Source of the DNA: Protonemura montana | Taxonomy: Eukaryota > Arthropoda > Insecta > Plecoptera > Nemouridae | Length of the DNA stretch: 64,000 bases | Direction of reading: 5' to 3' | Assembly (NCBI GenBank): GCA_947568835.1 | Contig: OX387602.1 | Location: 16,729,021-16,793,020 of the forward strand | Shown: in pieces, positions 41,699 to 55,125 of the stretch | Layout: every line of letters begins with the position of its first letter | Numbering within the stretch: position 1 is the stretch's first letter | The notes under the pieces: generated by a model | Databases searched by the model: none | What the model was told of the DNA's origin: nothing | What the model saw: only the letters and a program-made list of their open reading frames with translations | Translations under genes and position numbers: made by a program

Positions 41699-43940
41699 TA
41701 TTATAATATAACTGAGTTTTGAAATTAGTCGTCACGCAAATGATAATTCCGTTCGCTCTTTCTCTGCATAATTATGTAAAGCTGTGGCATAAAAGTTCTT
41801 CAGTTCTGTGGTCCGTGACGGTGGTGAAGACGGTGATCATCTGCGCCGCTCTCTGATGGAGGATAATCTGAGGACTTGAGCGCAAATGCGAACACTTTTT
41901 CATAATATCAGTTCTGCTCTTGTTTTTATTGCAAGGTTCGTCTCTCAGCCAGGATTGAGGATTGTCTCGAGGAAGAAAAAGCGTGATTTAATTCGACGGA
42001 TACACCGCCAGAAAGCCGGGACGCTAACTTCTTTTCGTCGCGTTCGTTCATTTATCACAGATTGCCGAGGAACCCCGTTCTGTGCCTCCACCTGATGAGC
42101 GACTTGATATTTTATAGAAATCTGCAAGCAGAGACCACCCAATAAAAATCTATCGGATTAAAGGGCCACGTGTCGATACCCAGGGGTAAAATTTGGCCAT
42201 CCCCGATCCCATTAGAATGACGGTGCTGTTCCGTTTCGTCTGTCGGTCGGTCGCATGAGCGTGGCCGGCCCGCCGATCGAAGACTTCATCTGTGGCAATC
42301 AGTATTCATCGAAGTCGGCGGGCTTTAAGCTGCTATCACTTTGACATCCTGAAGGGACTCAATAAATGACTCGAACGAAATAATTCATTGGCTGAAAGAC
42401 ACGATACAGCGCTAGATGGCGCTTCTTTTATGCCCGCTTTGTGACTCCGGGCGCCAGTTGTAGTGCACCGCGACGCGCGAGGGCGGGCCGCGACACTCGC
42501 TCCCAGAATACAAACTGTGGCGTTATTGGAAAATGCTTACGACGAAAAAAATGCAAACCGTGCAATATAATTCTAAAATAATAGGGGAATCATCGTCGAT
42601 AAGAACTTGACTTCACAAGAGTCGTGTTTGTCAGAGATTTGCGAGAGAAGCAGACAATCGGCTTATGGCTTGAAGAGCTCATTGACGACATCTCTGCTCT
42701 CCGCTACCCAGGGTAACTTATATGGAAGCCCAAACATTATCATCTGCTTATAGGGAATAAATCTAGCGCGACAAGAGAAGGAAGGAGATAGTTTGTCAAA
42801 TACGACCGAGCGAGAGCAGGTCTCTTTAATTTGACAGTTGACACAGGCCTCATTTCCTAACCCCCACTCTCTTCTTCCTCTCTCCAAGGTTTTCTCTCTC
42901 TCTCTCGCTATCTTATGCTTGACAAATTCATCCCTCAATGAAGCGGCCGAGATGGATTGCATTTCTTCCCATTGCCCAGGCCTCAAAAAGTTGAAACCAC
43001 CTGCTACTTACTCACTGAGCCAAAGTGCCACGGCAGGACGCGTCGTGATTCAATAACTCAATAACTCGGCTAATATTAATTCAAAAACTTGCCGGCGAGC
43101 ACAATGGAAACAGAGCTGGTCTTTCGACGGTTTTAACCAACCTTTGGTTTCGACGCGGGCATCCCTATCACTTCGCGTTAGTCTCCGAGACTTTAATCTA
43201 AGTAATGATTATTAACTCTGACATTCAACAACGGAAAAGCCATAGGAAAGGGAGAGTAGAACACAGAATGGTTAACCGGCTGCTGACACCACAGTTACCT
43301 ACATTACATACGTACACAGAGTTTCGATTTAAAGTTAGATTAGTAATTTGAATAGTGATTGTTTCATTATTAGTTTCCAACTATAATATACATTCATAGT
43401 GTTCGACTGAGGTTCGCATGTTTCCCACCTCTTCCTGCGAGCACGTTCTCTCAGATACAGCCACGCGATGTGTGATAACCATGCTCGTGATGTGCCGAAC
43501 TCGCGTCTCTTCCTCTACCTCTACCTCTGCTCGTCTACCCCTGCCTATTAGCACCTTGATTGCACATAGTATGCCGGTCTGGCTCATCTCCTTCTCTCGC
43601 CTTGCAGTCGCACATGCCGAATACTATATCATTAGAGACGAAAAGTAACTAAAAACATAATTATAACAAGTAATTAAGCCTCACGTAATGTTTCGTGCTG
43701 GTTGTGTGCATATTCCCCTAACTATGTTGTGTAGTTATATTACGTTGTAGTATTTACATTTTCAGCTTTTCATTAAGAATGCTAGTTGGAGGAAAAGACA
43801 TGAAAAAGTTTGTTCGGATCCGTAGTTCCATGTGGACCTCGCTAATGATAATGTCAGACGTTAATTATTATAATTAAGACGACACGAAAGAAATTGCACC
43901 CACTTAAAAAAAGTTGGACTGAAATGGAATAAAGACAAGA

Positions 43941-43968
43941 GGGGGGTGGTCGGGTGGGTGGGTGGGTG
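43941..43968 (+). repeat. (GGGT)n tract, G-quadruplex candidate
   Basis: Six G, then a short spacer, then GGGTGGGTGGGTGGGTG. Four G3 runs with single-T loops is the textbook pattern for a very stable parallel G-quadruplex, on the presumed sense strand of the intron. Confidence 0.85.
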
Positions 43969-45465
43969 CACAAACAAACGGCACACCTCTGCAGGACGTA
44001 ATGAAATCACGAGCATTACTTTTATTTTGAATGCCCTGTGCAGCCAATTACCCCAATTACTTGGCCGCCTGTTTGATGGGACATCCCAGTTGATCTCAGT
44101 TTAAAGGTTGACAGCCCACGATTAAGGTTTGACAGTCGTATTTGTTTGCTAATCAAAATTGATGACTAATACAAGGGACATTTGTGATGACTTTTAGGTA
44201 TTAAATGGTAATTTACTGAATATTGATATAAATCAATACGGTGGATTCCATTATAATTCGAATGTATGTAGAATCATCGGCATTGATTAGGTTCTGGAAT
44301 GCCAGGAATGGCAGACATTCGGAGTCGGGACTGGGAGCAAGTTGACACGAGCAATAATATTGGTGCTCGCTCCGGCAGAGAGCTGAGCAGAGCGTGCGTT
44401 GGCGGAGCCAGCAACACATATTTGCCAAGTTTGCCTTCGGCTCGTCGCTCGAGTTTCTTATATTTTCACAAACGAAGTAATGTTTTCCCGAAAGTTTTTT
44501 AAGCTCCGTGAAAAGCTGATGAATTCACTTTTCCGGGGAAGGAACGATGCAGTCGAGTCGGGGGCCGAGCGCAAGAGAGAGCTGAAAAAAATTGCAAAAG
44601 TTGAAGAAGATTTAAGTTGAAGATTCTCAGCGTACCGTAAATAAGAACGATTAATATTAATTTCTTAAATTTAAGTCGGGACTAAAACTTGGCTTCGGAT
44701 GACATGGAGAATTAATTATTCATGAAAGCGGTACTTCAGAGACAGGATGAGTGTAACGTGATGAACCGTGATGGATAAATGAAGATGAGTTTTGGGAGAT
44801 GATTGTTGTGACGTCGACGATGTTAACATCAACACAGCATTACACTGTCGAGCACGTGTTGAAGGGAGCACATGTTTCCATGACTCGGGAATCAATGTTC
44901 GAGTCCAGGCTTCGAAACAAAACAATCGAAAATAGGGTGCTGTGGACCTCGCATCGTACCGACATGCATGCACCTATGTTTACACCACGCCGATAAAATC
45001 GGGGGCCCGTCAGTCGGGTAGTATATGAAGTAACTGATCGGAGATAGTAAAACTTGAAAAAACTATCTATTTCTAAATACTCCTGGTCTATAAATACCCG
45101 AATGTGTATAGAGAAGAGAGTCGGCCACAGGCACGAGCTTCCACTGCCAACGTAAACGAGTGCAACTCAACTGAATCGCAATAATTTACACTTCTGAAGA
45201 TAAATTTCAATGCTGACGATACCCAATGGCTCCCAGGAGAGATTGCCGCCTCCCATTACCTATTCTGGTCGGCCTGAATGGAAGGGTTAAGGCCAATCTT
45301 TGTACCCAGAGCATATGACCCCTCCTGCTAGACCGAGACCCCCATGTAAAATGCCATTAGGTGCAAGCAAATTTATTTTCACCCTCGACGACGAAAGTGG
45401 ATTTTTTTTGTTGCCCTCTGAATACGCAATAGTCGCGGGCGACGCTGCATATCGTGCAGGCTAGC

Positions 45466-45477
45466 GCGTCGCGACGC
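45466..45477. repeat. 12-bp CpG palindrome, copy 2
   Basis: Exact GCGTCGCGACGC, in a locally CpG-rich block at about 45430-45600. Confidence 0.9.
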
Positions 45478-45640
45478 TTCGTGCTGCTAGGCTGGCGAGA
45501 CGCCTCCTGATTGCGGCTTGGCGCGGAGTTCGGGATTTCGGGAAAAGTGGCTGCTCTGGGTTTGCTGTGAGCCGTGCGGTGCTGTCGGGGTTTGCTGGCT
45601 CAGCATTCAGGTGGCCTGCATGCCTGCACACGGCGAGAAG

Positions 45641-45665
45641 CTGTTTTAGCTGTTTTAGCTGTTCA
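45641..45665 (+). repeat. 9-bp tandem repeat
   Basis: Between two and three copies of a unit reading CTGTTTTAG, followed by CTGTTCAGC. Short, with no inferred function. Confidence 0.7.
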
Positions 45666-46514
45666 GCCAGCTGAGCGACTATGTCGCTCTCGTTTATTCA
45701 TGACGGCGCAAAAGTTGCATCAGCAAACTGCAAATAACAGTTTTAGAAATTTATTTAAACTCGAGTTCGGTGGGGCTTCCTTTCGGTGCACGTCATTCAA
45801 AAAATTCGTTCTGTATTCAAAAGATGCGATATCCTCTGGCGAAGCCATGGGTGTATGCACGTACAATCTAGGAGAGTGACGTGCCCTTCTTTACGTTCGA
45901 CTATATTGTTTCCAACAGCGACTACTATTGCGAGATGGCAAAGCAGGAATAATGTCAAACTAAAGTGCTTAACTTCTCTGAATGTGTAACATGAAACAGA
46001 TTAAAGATTGTTTAACGACAACAGTCTAATACTGACAAGAAACTTTGCCGAATCTGTTACGTGTTTTTTGTTGTTGTTGTTACTGTACTCTTCTTTTCTT
46101 GTTGTTTTATCAAGTTGAAAAATTTGAGGAAAAACATTCATTTTGTTCGGAAAACATTTTTCTTTTCACGCCTATAACTTGTCAACTTTCATTTAAAAAG
46201 GAAACTTTTCACGCGCCGAGTAGTCCTGTTATTCCATGTAAGACCAAAAATCCCATTGACGCATGGCGCTGGCTGGGGGATGGGAGCGTGGGGGTGCGGC
46301 GCAGAGCAAGTATTTCCAATACATACTATTACCCGGCATCTCCAGCGTCGGTATTTATGAAATACTTCCCTCGCCTGGCGCCTTGCAGCCTCCACCCTCT
46401 TTCATAGCATAGCTTGATGTGTTGTACACACATTGACATTACACCCCGTGTTGTACAATTTGCATAGCGCTCTACAACCTCTACATCAACACCACACTTT
46501 TACACATCCACCCC

Positions 46515-46536
46515 GACGCTGCCGACGCCGACGCCG
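46515..46536 (+). repeat. GACGCC hexamer tract
   Basis: GACGCT-GCC-GACGCC-GACGCCG. First of a series of GACGCC/GGCGTC patches found only beyond 46 kb: 50209-50223 (complement strand), 53968-53994, 59732-59758, 59985-60014, 60260-60276 and 63619-63657. Confidence 0.85.
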
Positions 46537-47230
46537 CACTCCATGGCCAGCCCATATAGACACACGCACACTAACTCCTACTTTACGCTTTTACGCCAGT
46601 TTTTCACTACCTTTTTTCGTGTTGTCCCTCATATATCACTTCGCTGGCGCCAGCCGCGCGTTTTACACCATGTACACCTGGTTACAACTTCTAAAATTAT
46701 TATTTTAATTATTTTATAGCTCACCGACATTCCTGCGGAATACGATACAAGATACAGACACACAATATAGAGAGCTAGTGCATCAATTAAAGTATAGTTT
46801 CCATCATAACATTTTATACCTTTACCTGTTAATGATATTCAGTTTCAAATTCGTGTTCCCATATAGGTTCGGAGAAAGAAACTTCCATACATACATACAT
46901 ATGCGATATCAATTGCACGTTATACACCTACCTATAAAATTAGCTCGATTGCAATTATTACGACCTCTAATTAAATTACGCTGTTTCGACTAATAACACT
47001 GCTCTGGTCGACTATGCTGATGAGCACGTATAATGATGCATGTATCGCGTTGGACACCGCCTAGGCGACTTCACACGGAAAAGCTGGCGATGTGCTTTTC
47101 TCACCATACCACTGAGGCTGCAGGGGACGCCGGTGGCAAGGGGAGCTGTTGAAGGGCGTCGGAGCGCGTCCGTAGCCGGTGAACTCATGCGAGGGACGCA
47201 TTACTGCACTCACTGTTACAGTGTTGCTGC

Positions 47231-47255
47231 CTACAATGTGCCTACAATGTGCCTA
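47231..47255 (+). repeat. 11-bp tandem repeat
   Basis: The unit CTACAATGTGC occurs twice in tandem, with a partial third copy. Confidence 0.8.
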
Positions 47256-50200
47256 TCGTTTGCCTCCCCTACTGCCTAGCAATCGGATCGCCATTCGCTC
47301 GATACCAGACACTATAAACATCGCTATATAGCTTCCCGTTCACCGTCGTCGTCGCCACCGCCTCCGTCGAGCTACTTTCAATTATAGCAAAATGTAATAC
47401 GAGATTTAAGCACTTAAGCCGGTCAAACGCTTAGCGAATAGACAAAGCCGCAACTCTCCTCTCATTGTAGCTTTCTGTTTGGGTGCTGTAGAGGAGGGGG
47501 GTGTATCTATCTAGCTATCTGATTGTCGTGGAAATGGAGCCTGTGATTCAATCACTTTCTGAGTTTGTGGATATTTGCTTAACTCCTTTCAGGGGGCCGG
47601 GGGATGGTTTCGCGTTTCTGATCCATGAGCGAGTATTTATTTATATGTTATCATTACTATTTTATTTTTTTGAAAAATGAAATATAAAAAATGGATCGGA
47701 GTCGTTTGCCGACTTCCACGCGGCCAATCAAAGTGGTGCTTGCTTTGATGTGTGGCTGTCGAGCTGCGGCTTGTGTGTGTACTCTATGAAGGAACTTCTC
47801 TAGTTCTAGAGTAAATATCGAAACAAGTTTCGGTTTTGAGTTGAACCTAATTCCGACGACTCGCTCGCTCAAATGTGTGCCTGTATGCATGTAACGAAAC
47901 ATGTGCGCGACTCTGCGATCAAAACTCACCACGCGTCCGAGCGCAAACGTATATAGGTACCCCGTGATCTGTATTTCGGAAACCACACACGGGGCGCGCG
48001 GTGCTCGCACCGTACAATCAAACATGGCGCGCGGTCAATAGAGGCGACGCTTAACTTTCGGGTCCACGACGAACCAGCGCCGAGAACTTTACACACCATA
48101 ACACAGTGTTAGGGAAGCCGAGCTCATAATTTCGAGTGGAAAACCAGATCAATGGCTCCCCAAAGAGAAATCAGGCCAAGTCGAAATTTGAAAACGCTGG
48201 CTCGTTTGTACATATAGGTATATACAGTGGCACACACCCTTATTCTATGCCGGAAATATGATGTCATAAACAAAAAAAAAGGTTACGTTCTTAACTATCG
48301 GGAAATTTACCTTTTGTAATCTTGAGTACCCGCTATCATGGGGTTGACGCAATAGTGGATTTACTATACACTATCCCTATAGTGCAGGTGGGTAAGGCTA
48401 GATTAACAAGCTTCGAATTTATCATCCCAGTGTGCGAATCTCTCTGCGCGAGATTTCATCTCGCTGCAACGCATATACAACAGCGACAAACGAATGAACT
48501 ATGTAGGGTTTTATTAAACCACGCTTGAAAACAAGGTTGATGGCTTTTTGAAACTTTATCCGCAATGAGTCTCCGTGATAACCCCCTTCGAATCGTCGAG
48601 TCTCTTCAAGTCCTATTACTATTAGACCTCTCGCTTTTGTAATATGCCATGTTCCCGAGACGAGTGTAGATCATTGGTTCAGCACATGCGCCAATACAAA
48701 TAGATCGAACGAGTACGAGAGGCGCACGTTCTGTTCGTGATCCCCGCGGCACAAAAGGCGAGCTTTGTGAGTTTGTGAAATTTTAATAACTCGCCATCAG
48801 TACAATGAGTTTAGCCGCTGTTCCCTGCGCGTACACGAATACCCACACGTATGAAATTTACATGCATAGCATAATCCGTCAGTTTGTAACAATAATATTA
48901 CACCTCGATATACGTGTATGAGGGGCACCCGCGACCTGCGCCCGATAAACGGTCCACGTCATAAGTTATGAGTTAGTACCGCGGCAGTAAATCAACCTCA
49001 CGGATACACGCCGTCAATTTGTTACGTTTTCGATCGTATGACATTTGGAGGCACGCATGGCTTAATTTTTCGTATGATAACCGCCGAGAAAAGTTCACAT
49101 GTGTTCTTCGTAATATTTTTTTCAATAAAAGATCGCGGTGCGGTCGTGTGGCGTGGATATACTAGATCATTTTATCAATACCTATTTCGAAAGGTACGAT
49201 GTTTATAGCGGCACCGCCGTACGCTCTAAATTAACTATTGATGAATATAGCGCGAGGGCTCGGACGTACCGTACCCATGCATCAAACGGTGTGCTAAATT
49301 TTCCGGCGCCACATTTTCCCTTTCCTGCACTATTATTTTCCGACTTGGCGCCTCCAACGCCCATGCACGCTAACCATTGCACCGCGCGCTTGTGATATCT
49401 GATCATGTATTTTTTTTTCTTGAAAATTGAATCTGTCATCCCCCTGAAAGTTTGCTCTTTTTCTGTCGCAATGCTGTCGGAATTCGAGGAAAGGTTCAAG
49501 CATTCACTTGTTAGCCATAAAGTATGCTCGTGGCATTCCAGTTATGCACATTGCTCTTGATGAGGGTTCTTTATGTAACTGGAGAACGGATTTCCACCGA
49601 CTCCGCTCTCGACGGCACACATGTCCATACGTCGGCCATATGGGCAGGTTTGAATTACCGACGCCCATGCTCTGATTCGATCCTCGGATTCAACCCTCCC
49701 CCGCCCCCTCTATTCGGGGAAGTCAGCGTCGAGGAGAAATGGCCTCCTGATTTGCTGACACTGTTGGTGCCCATTCTTGAGAAAGAATGAGAAAAAAGTT
49801 CAAGTTGTTCTAGCCTTGCTCTTATACCATCTCAAATCTGGCTCTCTGCCGCTATTATATCTGAAAATTTGTAAGTTAAGTAGATAATTTACAATAGAAT
49901 TTTCTTTTTTTGGTAAAAATATCGGATCGCACAACGTTGAAAGCGACATTTTGATTGGGAGAGCGTAAAAAAAAGCTAGAGATTTATGTTCTGAATAACG
50001 CTATGCGCTATACATTCGCACCCTATTGTGTAACGAAAGCGGTGTACAATACAGTAATATTGCGTGACATGAATTACGCGACATTCTTCCACCCTCCAAA
50101 GTGTAAATGACATTGGTAGATAAAGGGTGCGAAGGTGGTGGTCTAGTCGAGCACGCAGCCATATCAGTGCATGGGTATATGTGTGTGTGCGTCGTATCGT

Positions 50201-53200
50201 TTGCGTTCGGCGTCGGCGTCGCCTGTCGCCGCGGGCTTCCAAGTCGACGTCGTTGTCGGCCTCGGTCGCAGCTCTAATTGAATTGTGGTGGAGAAAACGC
50301 GACTCTCCGCTGTATTGAAGAGTGACTGGTTGAAGGATGGGGTGTGCGGGGCGCAGGGCGCGACCAAAGCGGCGAACCGAGCACATGCGATGAATTTGAT
50401 AGAGATGGGCCTGTCAGATTGGCACGCTGCATGCGATCTAAACAGCCCTGTTAACGACAAGCGGCCCTCCCCCCCCCCCCTGGATAACATGGCCACATGC
50501 AACGCAGGTAGATGCTAATCTATACTCGTGGCGGTGGTGGGTGTTAGCTACACCTCAAATGCCTTTTTTATGAAGAGTTCAACAGGTTTTGAGCAAAGTG
50601 AATTTTCACAAAATTTCTTTTTTTTCATATCTAGGTAAGGTTTAATAATTATACGCATTTGCTGGTTTCAATTGTTATATAATAATCTCATTGTTTGGAA
50701 AATTACTTGATTTCCCATGTTGCCACGCTTTTTTTTTCGGGCTCGAAACGGATTTAATGTTTCCGGTGAGGTATTCAATAAAAAAGCTCAGAACTCGTCT
50801 ACTTCGCTTGCTGCTTCGTAACTAGCAAAAAGCGAAGTAATTGGTCAGTGTTAGTGCCTAAATCGTGACACCCGTCTGTCATTATTTCGCCTCTTTTATA
50901 TTAGTGCGAAGAAGAAAATTTGGGTTAATTTCTTTTCACTGCTGCTGTTGCCTGGTGCGTTGTAGTCGCGACTCGCGAGTCCAAACGGACTCATCAGTTA
51001 AAACGCAATTACTGATATGCTTTTTGGCGAAACCCTAAAAGCGGCAAGCTTTTTGCGTCAGAACACGCTCGCACAAACAGGCCGCAACGCATCGATGCAT
51101 CTGCCAGATTCCGTTTACGAATTGATATTATTTGCTCGAGCAACAAAATTGCATTTAAAACCTTTGTTTTCGTGCGCTAGATTCCACGTGATTTCACCGC
51201 GAAAATAAAATAGACTTGAAATGTTGTTATCGCACAGGTTTTTCCTACGAAGGATACTTCGCTCCGAATGACAAACAGCTTTGACATCAATATCCATTGT
51301 TAGGAATGATCATTTATGCATAAGCATCGATTCCGTTCGCGAAAATGCACTTAAAGATTGAATCGCCATGTTTTTTTTGCACAAGCTGCCTTTTTCTGGC
51401 GGATCGATAGCCTCCGAGCAAAGCCCGATGAGCGTTTCCATGGACTATGAGAATGGTTCAAGCTAAAGTGCATTCTATTGCTGTCCGTCGCCTACTCCTG
51501 TCCCGGCTCTCCACATTGGAATTGCAATTTGTTTTACAGCTTCCTGTTTTACTAGTGGTACAGTTATTACCAACGGATTGGCAAGCAAGTGCGTTTTGCA
51601 TGCCGCCGCTACACTCTTTCCTCTCAGCTGCAAAAGTGAGTCAAAAATTGTCGCTACTTCGTCATTCAGATTTCAGCTTCAATTATCCCAACTTCTTGTA
51701 TGTAAATTTCACGCAATTTACTGTCTCTTTATATCGATGATGGAGACTCGGTCTGTGTTAGTCACCTCTCTTGCTGATTGGAATTGTATTGTATTAATTT
51801 TCCAGTAATGGTATTAAAGCTTGCCTAAAGCTGGTCTGGCTCGACTGGCATACATTACGTGGTTCCGGCCTCTGCATTCGCGTGATCATAAACCAATCTG
51901 TTTTTGGTAATGCGGCAATATTATTGAAAAATACAGATCCAATCGAAACTTGAAATTGCCTCGAAAAATGGTAACGCGTTACTTCAGCGGCAGCGTGTTT
52001 GAAAGTATGTAATGAAATTTCAATACACGTCGATGGAAACATTTCGTTCGGTACTGAACAAGCTCGATTCGTTTGCATTCACAGAGTCATGCTCACATCC
52101 CACTGCTTTATTATTTGTAATAATGGCGCTCTTTGTTAAGTAGCCCGCTCGTGAGAACAATTTCACTCAACATCATTGTTTTTTAATTCCACTTCAAATT
52201 TTAGAGCATCAATTTGCTAGTTTGTCTTTTGCTTCGTTCTATATAATTGAACGCCAAGTCATTAAGTATTTTGAGTTTATATATCAGTAATGTTGAAATA
52301 TCTAAAAATTTCCACAGGTAAAGAGAAAGGAAAGTACAGTCCTTTTATTTTATACTCTTCATACTTATACTTACTTAGGTATCGCCAAGAGTAAAGCTTC
52401 CCTTATAGTAAAGAGACCTCGCTGCCTAAGCCTCTTATGTAAATGTAGGCTTATATTTTTGTATTGTAAGCCAGATCGAGGGCGAGGTGGGGGTTGTTAG
52501 AACGCCACTGCGCGGGAAAGCGCCACAGACCAGTGCTCACGTTTTACGGGTATCATGGTATCTCCATGACTACACTAACTTCCTTTATCTTGTTTATCCT
52601 GTCTTCCAAAAACTCGTGCGCTGCTTATAAAATTTGCCATCGATATACCTCCAAGGGATTGCTGTGACAGATGGCCTGCGACCTGGACTAATAGGTGAAG
52701 AACAGCAGGTACCTGCAACTGTTGAGTGTTGTCGAGTGATCGCGTTGATGGACGGAGTCAAATGATGCCACTCATCGATCCTCCAAATCTCAAAGCTTCA
52801 GACGAGGTGGTTCTCCACATGAACAATCTGATTTCTTTACGACTAACTTGTAAAGTTTCTACCTCGTAGAAGATGAGAGCACAGCGCCAACAGGGGTTCA
52901 ATCTTAGAGAGTTTTGTGCATATATGCTTTCTACAAAATGGTATATAGTTTGCGAAAATTTAATATAAAGCGAAACAGTCAAATCAACAAGAATACTATG
53001 GGGTTTGAAGATTTATATTCGCCTGAAACAAAAGCATAAAAAGCGGCGCTGCGAGCTCAATTTTCGGTGGAAAGTGTAACAACATCATTTCCCCACGTGT
53101 TGTTCGCGGACTCCATTCCCTCGACTTGAGCACCACGCGTCGGCTGCACTTTATAATGCCCGAGACGTTTTACCTAAAAATAAAGCTAGAAGAAGATGAA

Positions 53201-53967
53201 ATTTTATTAATTCATAGTCTCCAGTTCATTCACAGATACTATTGCATGTGAAAGTTTTTTTTTTTTTACGACTCCAAGTTTAGCGTTGCGTGTTTTCGCT
53301 CCCTGGTCTAGGTTCCACTGTGAGACGACGATTTTTTCTTTTTGCTTGTTTTATGAATTGTGAATTTCTTCGGGAACAATAAGGGATACCGTGAAACCAA
53401 TTACTACACCCGAGCTTCCCATAAAATATGAATACAAACACGTGCTTTTATCACTCGAATGGTGCCGAGACATGAATGCCAATTATTACACAGGTTTAGT
53501 AATGAGTACGAAGATTACTCGTCACAGAGAAACGAGTACTAGGTCTATTATTACAATGAAAGACTCGTTACCGAGCGCAGCGGGCAATCATGACACCTCA
53601 GAGACGATAACCAGTACCCAGAGGTGCCCAGAGGGCGAATACTCCGAAGGCGAAACCTACACACGGGGCGGAAAAAACACAAGAATATGATCTCGGGTGA
53701 TTATTTAGCAAGAAACGCCGTGTAATTATTAATTACTTACGAGTAAATTGATGGATGCCTTAATTAACAAGGGAGACGAGCACCAAACGCTGCGAAGGTT
53801 TGACGCACAGCCTAAATCATGCAACAGTTTATTGTAATTGTGTCCCTGGGGACGAAGGGCGCAGTGTACATCTTAACTATGTGTGTTGTCTTTGCCATGC
53901 CTGCCTCCTTGCTGCAGACAATTCCCATTAGGCCAGATAATGACATCAGATTCAAGACGAGCGCCGA

Positions 53968-53994
53968 ACGACGCCGACGCCGACGCCGAGGCCG
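53968..53994 (+). repeat. GACGCC hexamer tract
   Basis: Three GACGCC units plus a GAGGCC variant. A further GAC/GTC-rich run follows at 54061-54091, so the two form one CpG-dense patch of about 120 bp split by AT-rich sequence. Confidence 0.85.
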
Positions 53995-55106
53995 ATGTAC
54001 CAGTTGATTAAGGATCAGATTATGTCGCGTAATCGATCTGCCGTTTGAAGTGTTATCCGGCGACGTCGTCGTCGTCGTCGCTGGCGTCGTCACCTTTTAC
54101 CATGTCCATTCCCCCAGTAATTAAGTTAAACACTTTCATGAACACTGCAGACTGCTCACCGTGGTGGCTACCCCAGTCGGCTATAACTGGAGTTATGAGT
54201 TGAATTATACAAATATAATTAGAAGCTGCTAGTAAACATCGAGGGACAACAAAAGTGGTTTGGACATTATGAAATTTCAGGACTTAATTAATTATCCCCT
54301 CCCTTTTGCTCGTTTATGTTCCTCTTGCTCTGATACACCTAGCATTCGTCGAGTTGTTTTATTCTGCTCCTGGGTATAAGCAAGCCTATATATAATATAA
54401 TATATACGGGAGCTCAAACTGCTAAGCTACTGCATTATGAAAAAACAATGGCATCTACTTTGTTTATCTATTATCTAACCCCTTGAAAACAAAGCCTTCT
54501 TAATTCATTTTGGACGAAGAAACCGGGAATGGAAAGTCCATGCAAGATTCAGTCTCGGAGTTATGCCGGTTCTGCACCATGGGCGGCGTTTCGCGCTACT
54601 TTTCAGCCCTTTTCGTCTTCCCGGGCAGAAACATTGATGCAGCGGGCGCAGCTCTGATTTATTCCTGGACAGTTTCCATAATTGCGCTTACATAATGGCT
54701 CCTCTTCATTCGCCGGCTGTACGTTCGAAAGCCCTCATACACCGTACGTCAAGCTGTCCTCAAGACACCGACTATATGTATAAAGTAAAAAAATTGTGAA
54801 TACCAAGTGACGGGCTTAAAGATGCAAATTACCTACGTGTACGTCCCATTTACAATTGCATTCAACCATTACGGACTTCCTTCCTTAAATTATGACGCCA
54901 GCCAGCCTCCTTCATCTTTCAAAATAATAATAATAACAATAAAAGAGTTGAGCAGCATCGCTTCATGGAACATCCCGCTTCCACATAGTTCGCTGCCAGC
55001 GCCAAGGAAGTATCTTGTCTTCCTCAGCTTATTACCATAATTATATTTCTCATTGTTGAAGCATCCCACAAGAGAGCTAACCGAGTAGGACTCAACTTAA
55101 AACATT

Positions 55107-55125
55107 AAAAAAAAAAAAAAAAAAA
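55107..55125 (+). repeat. Poly-A run (19 A)
   Basis: An uninterrupted A homopolymer. I looked for a retroposed gene or SINE body ending here and saw no flanking direct repeat or internal promoter box, so it is recorded only as a homopolymer. Confidence 0.85.

Noticed and set aside
50164..50502. Overlapping 112- and 136-codon frames in the 50 kb CpG-rich patch
   Set aside because: They arise from GGCGTC-type repeats on opposite strands and share no protein-like features.
55107..55125. Poly-A run as the tail of a retroposon or processed pseudogene
   Set aside because: No coding remnant, SINE A/B box or target-site duplication seen beside it.
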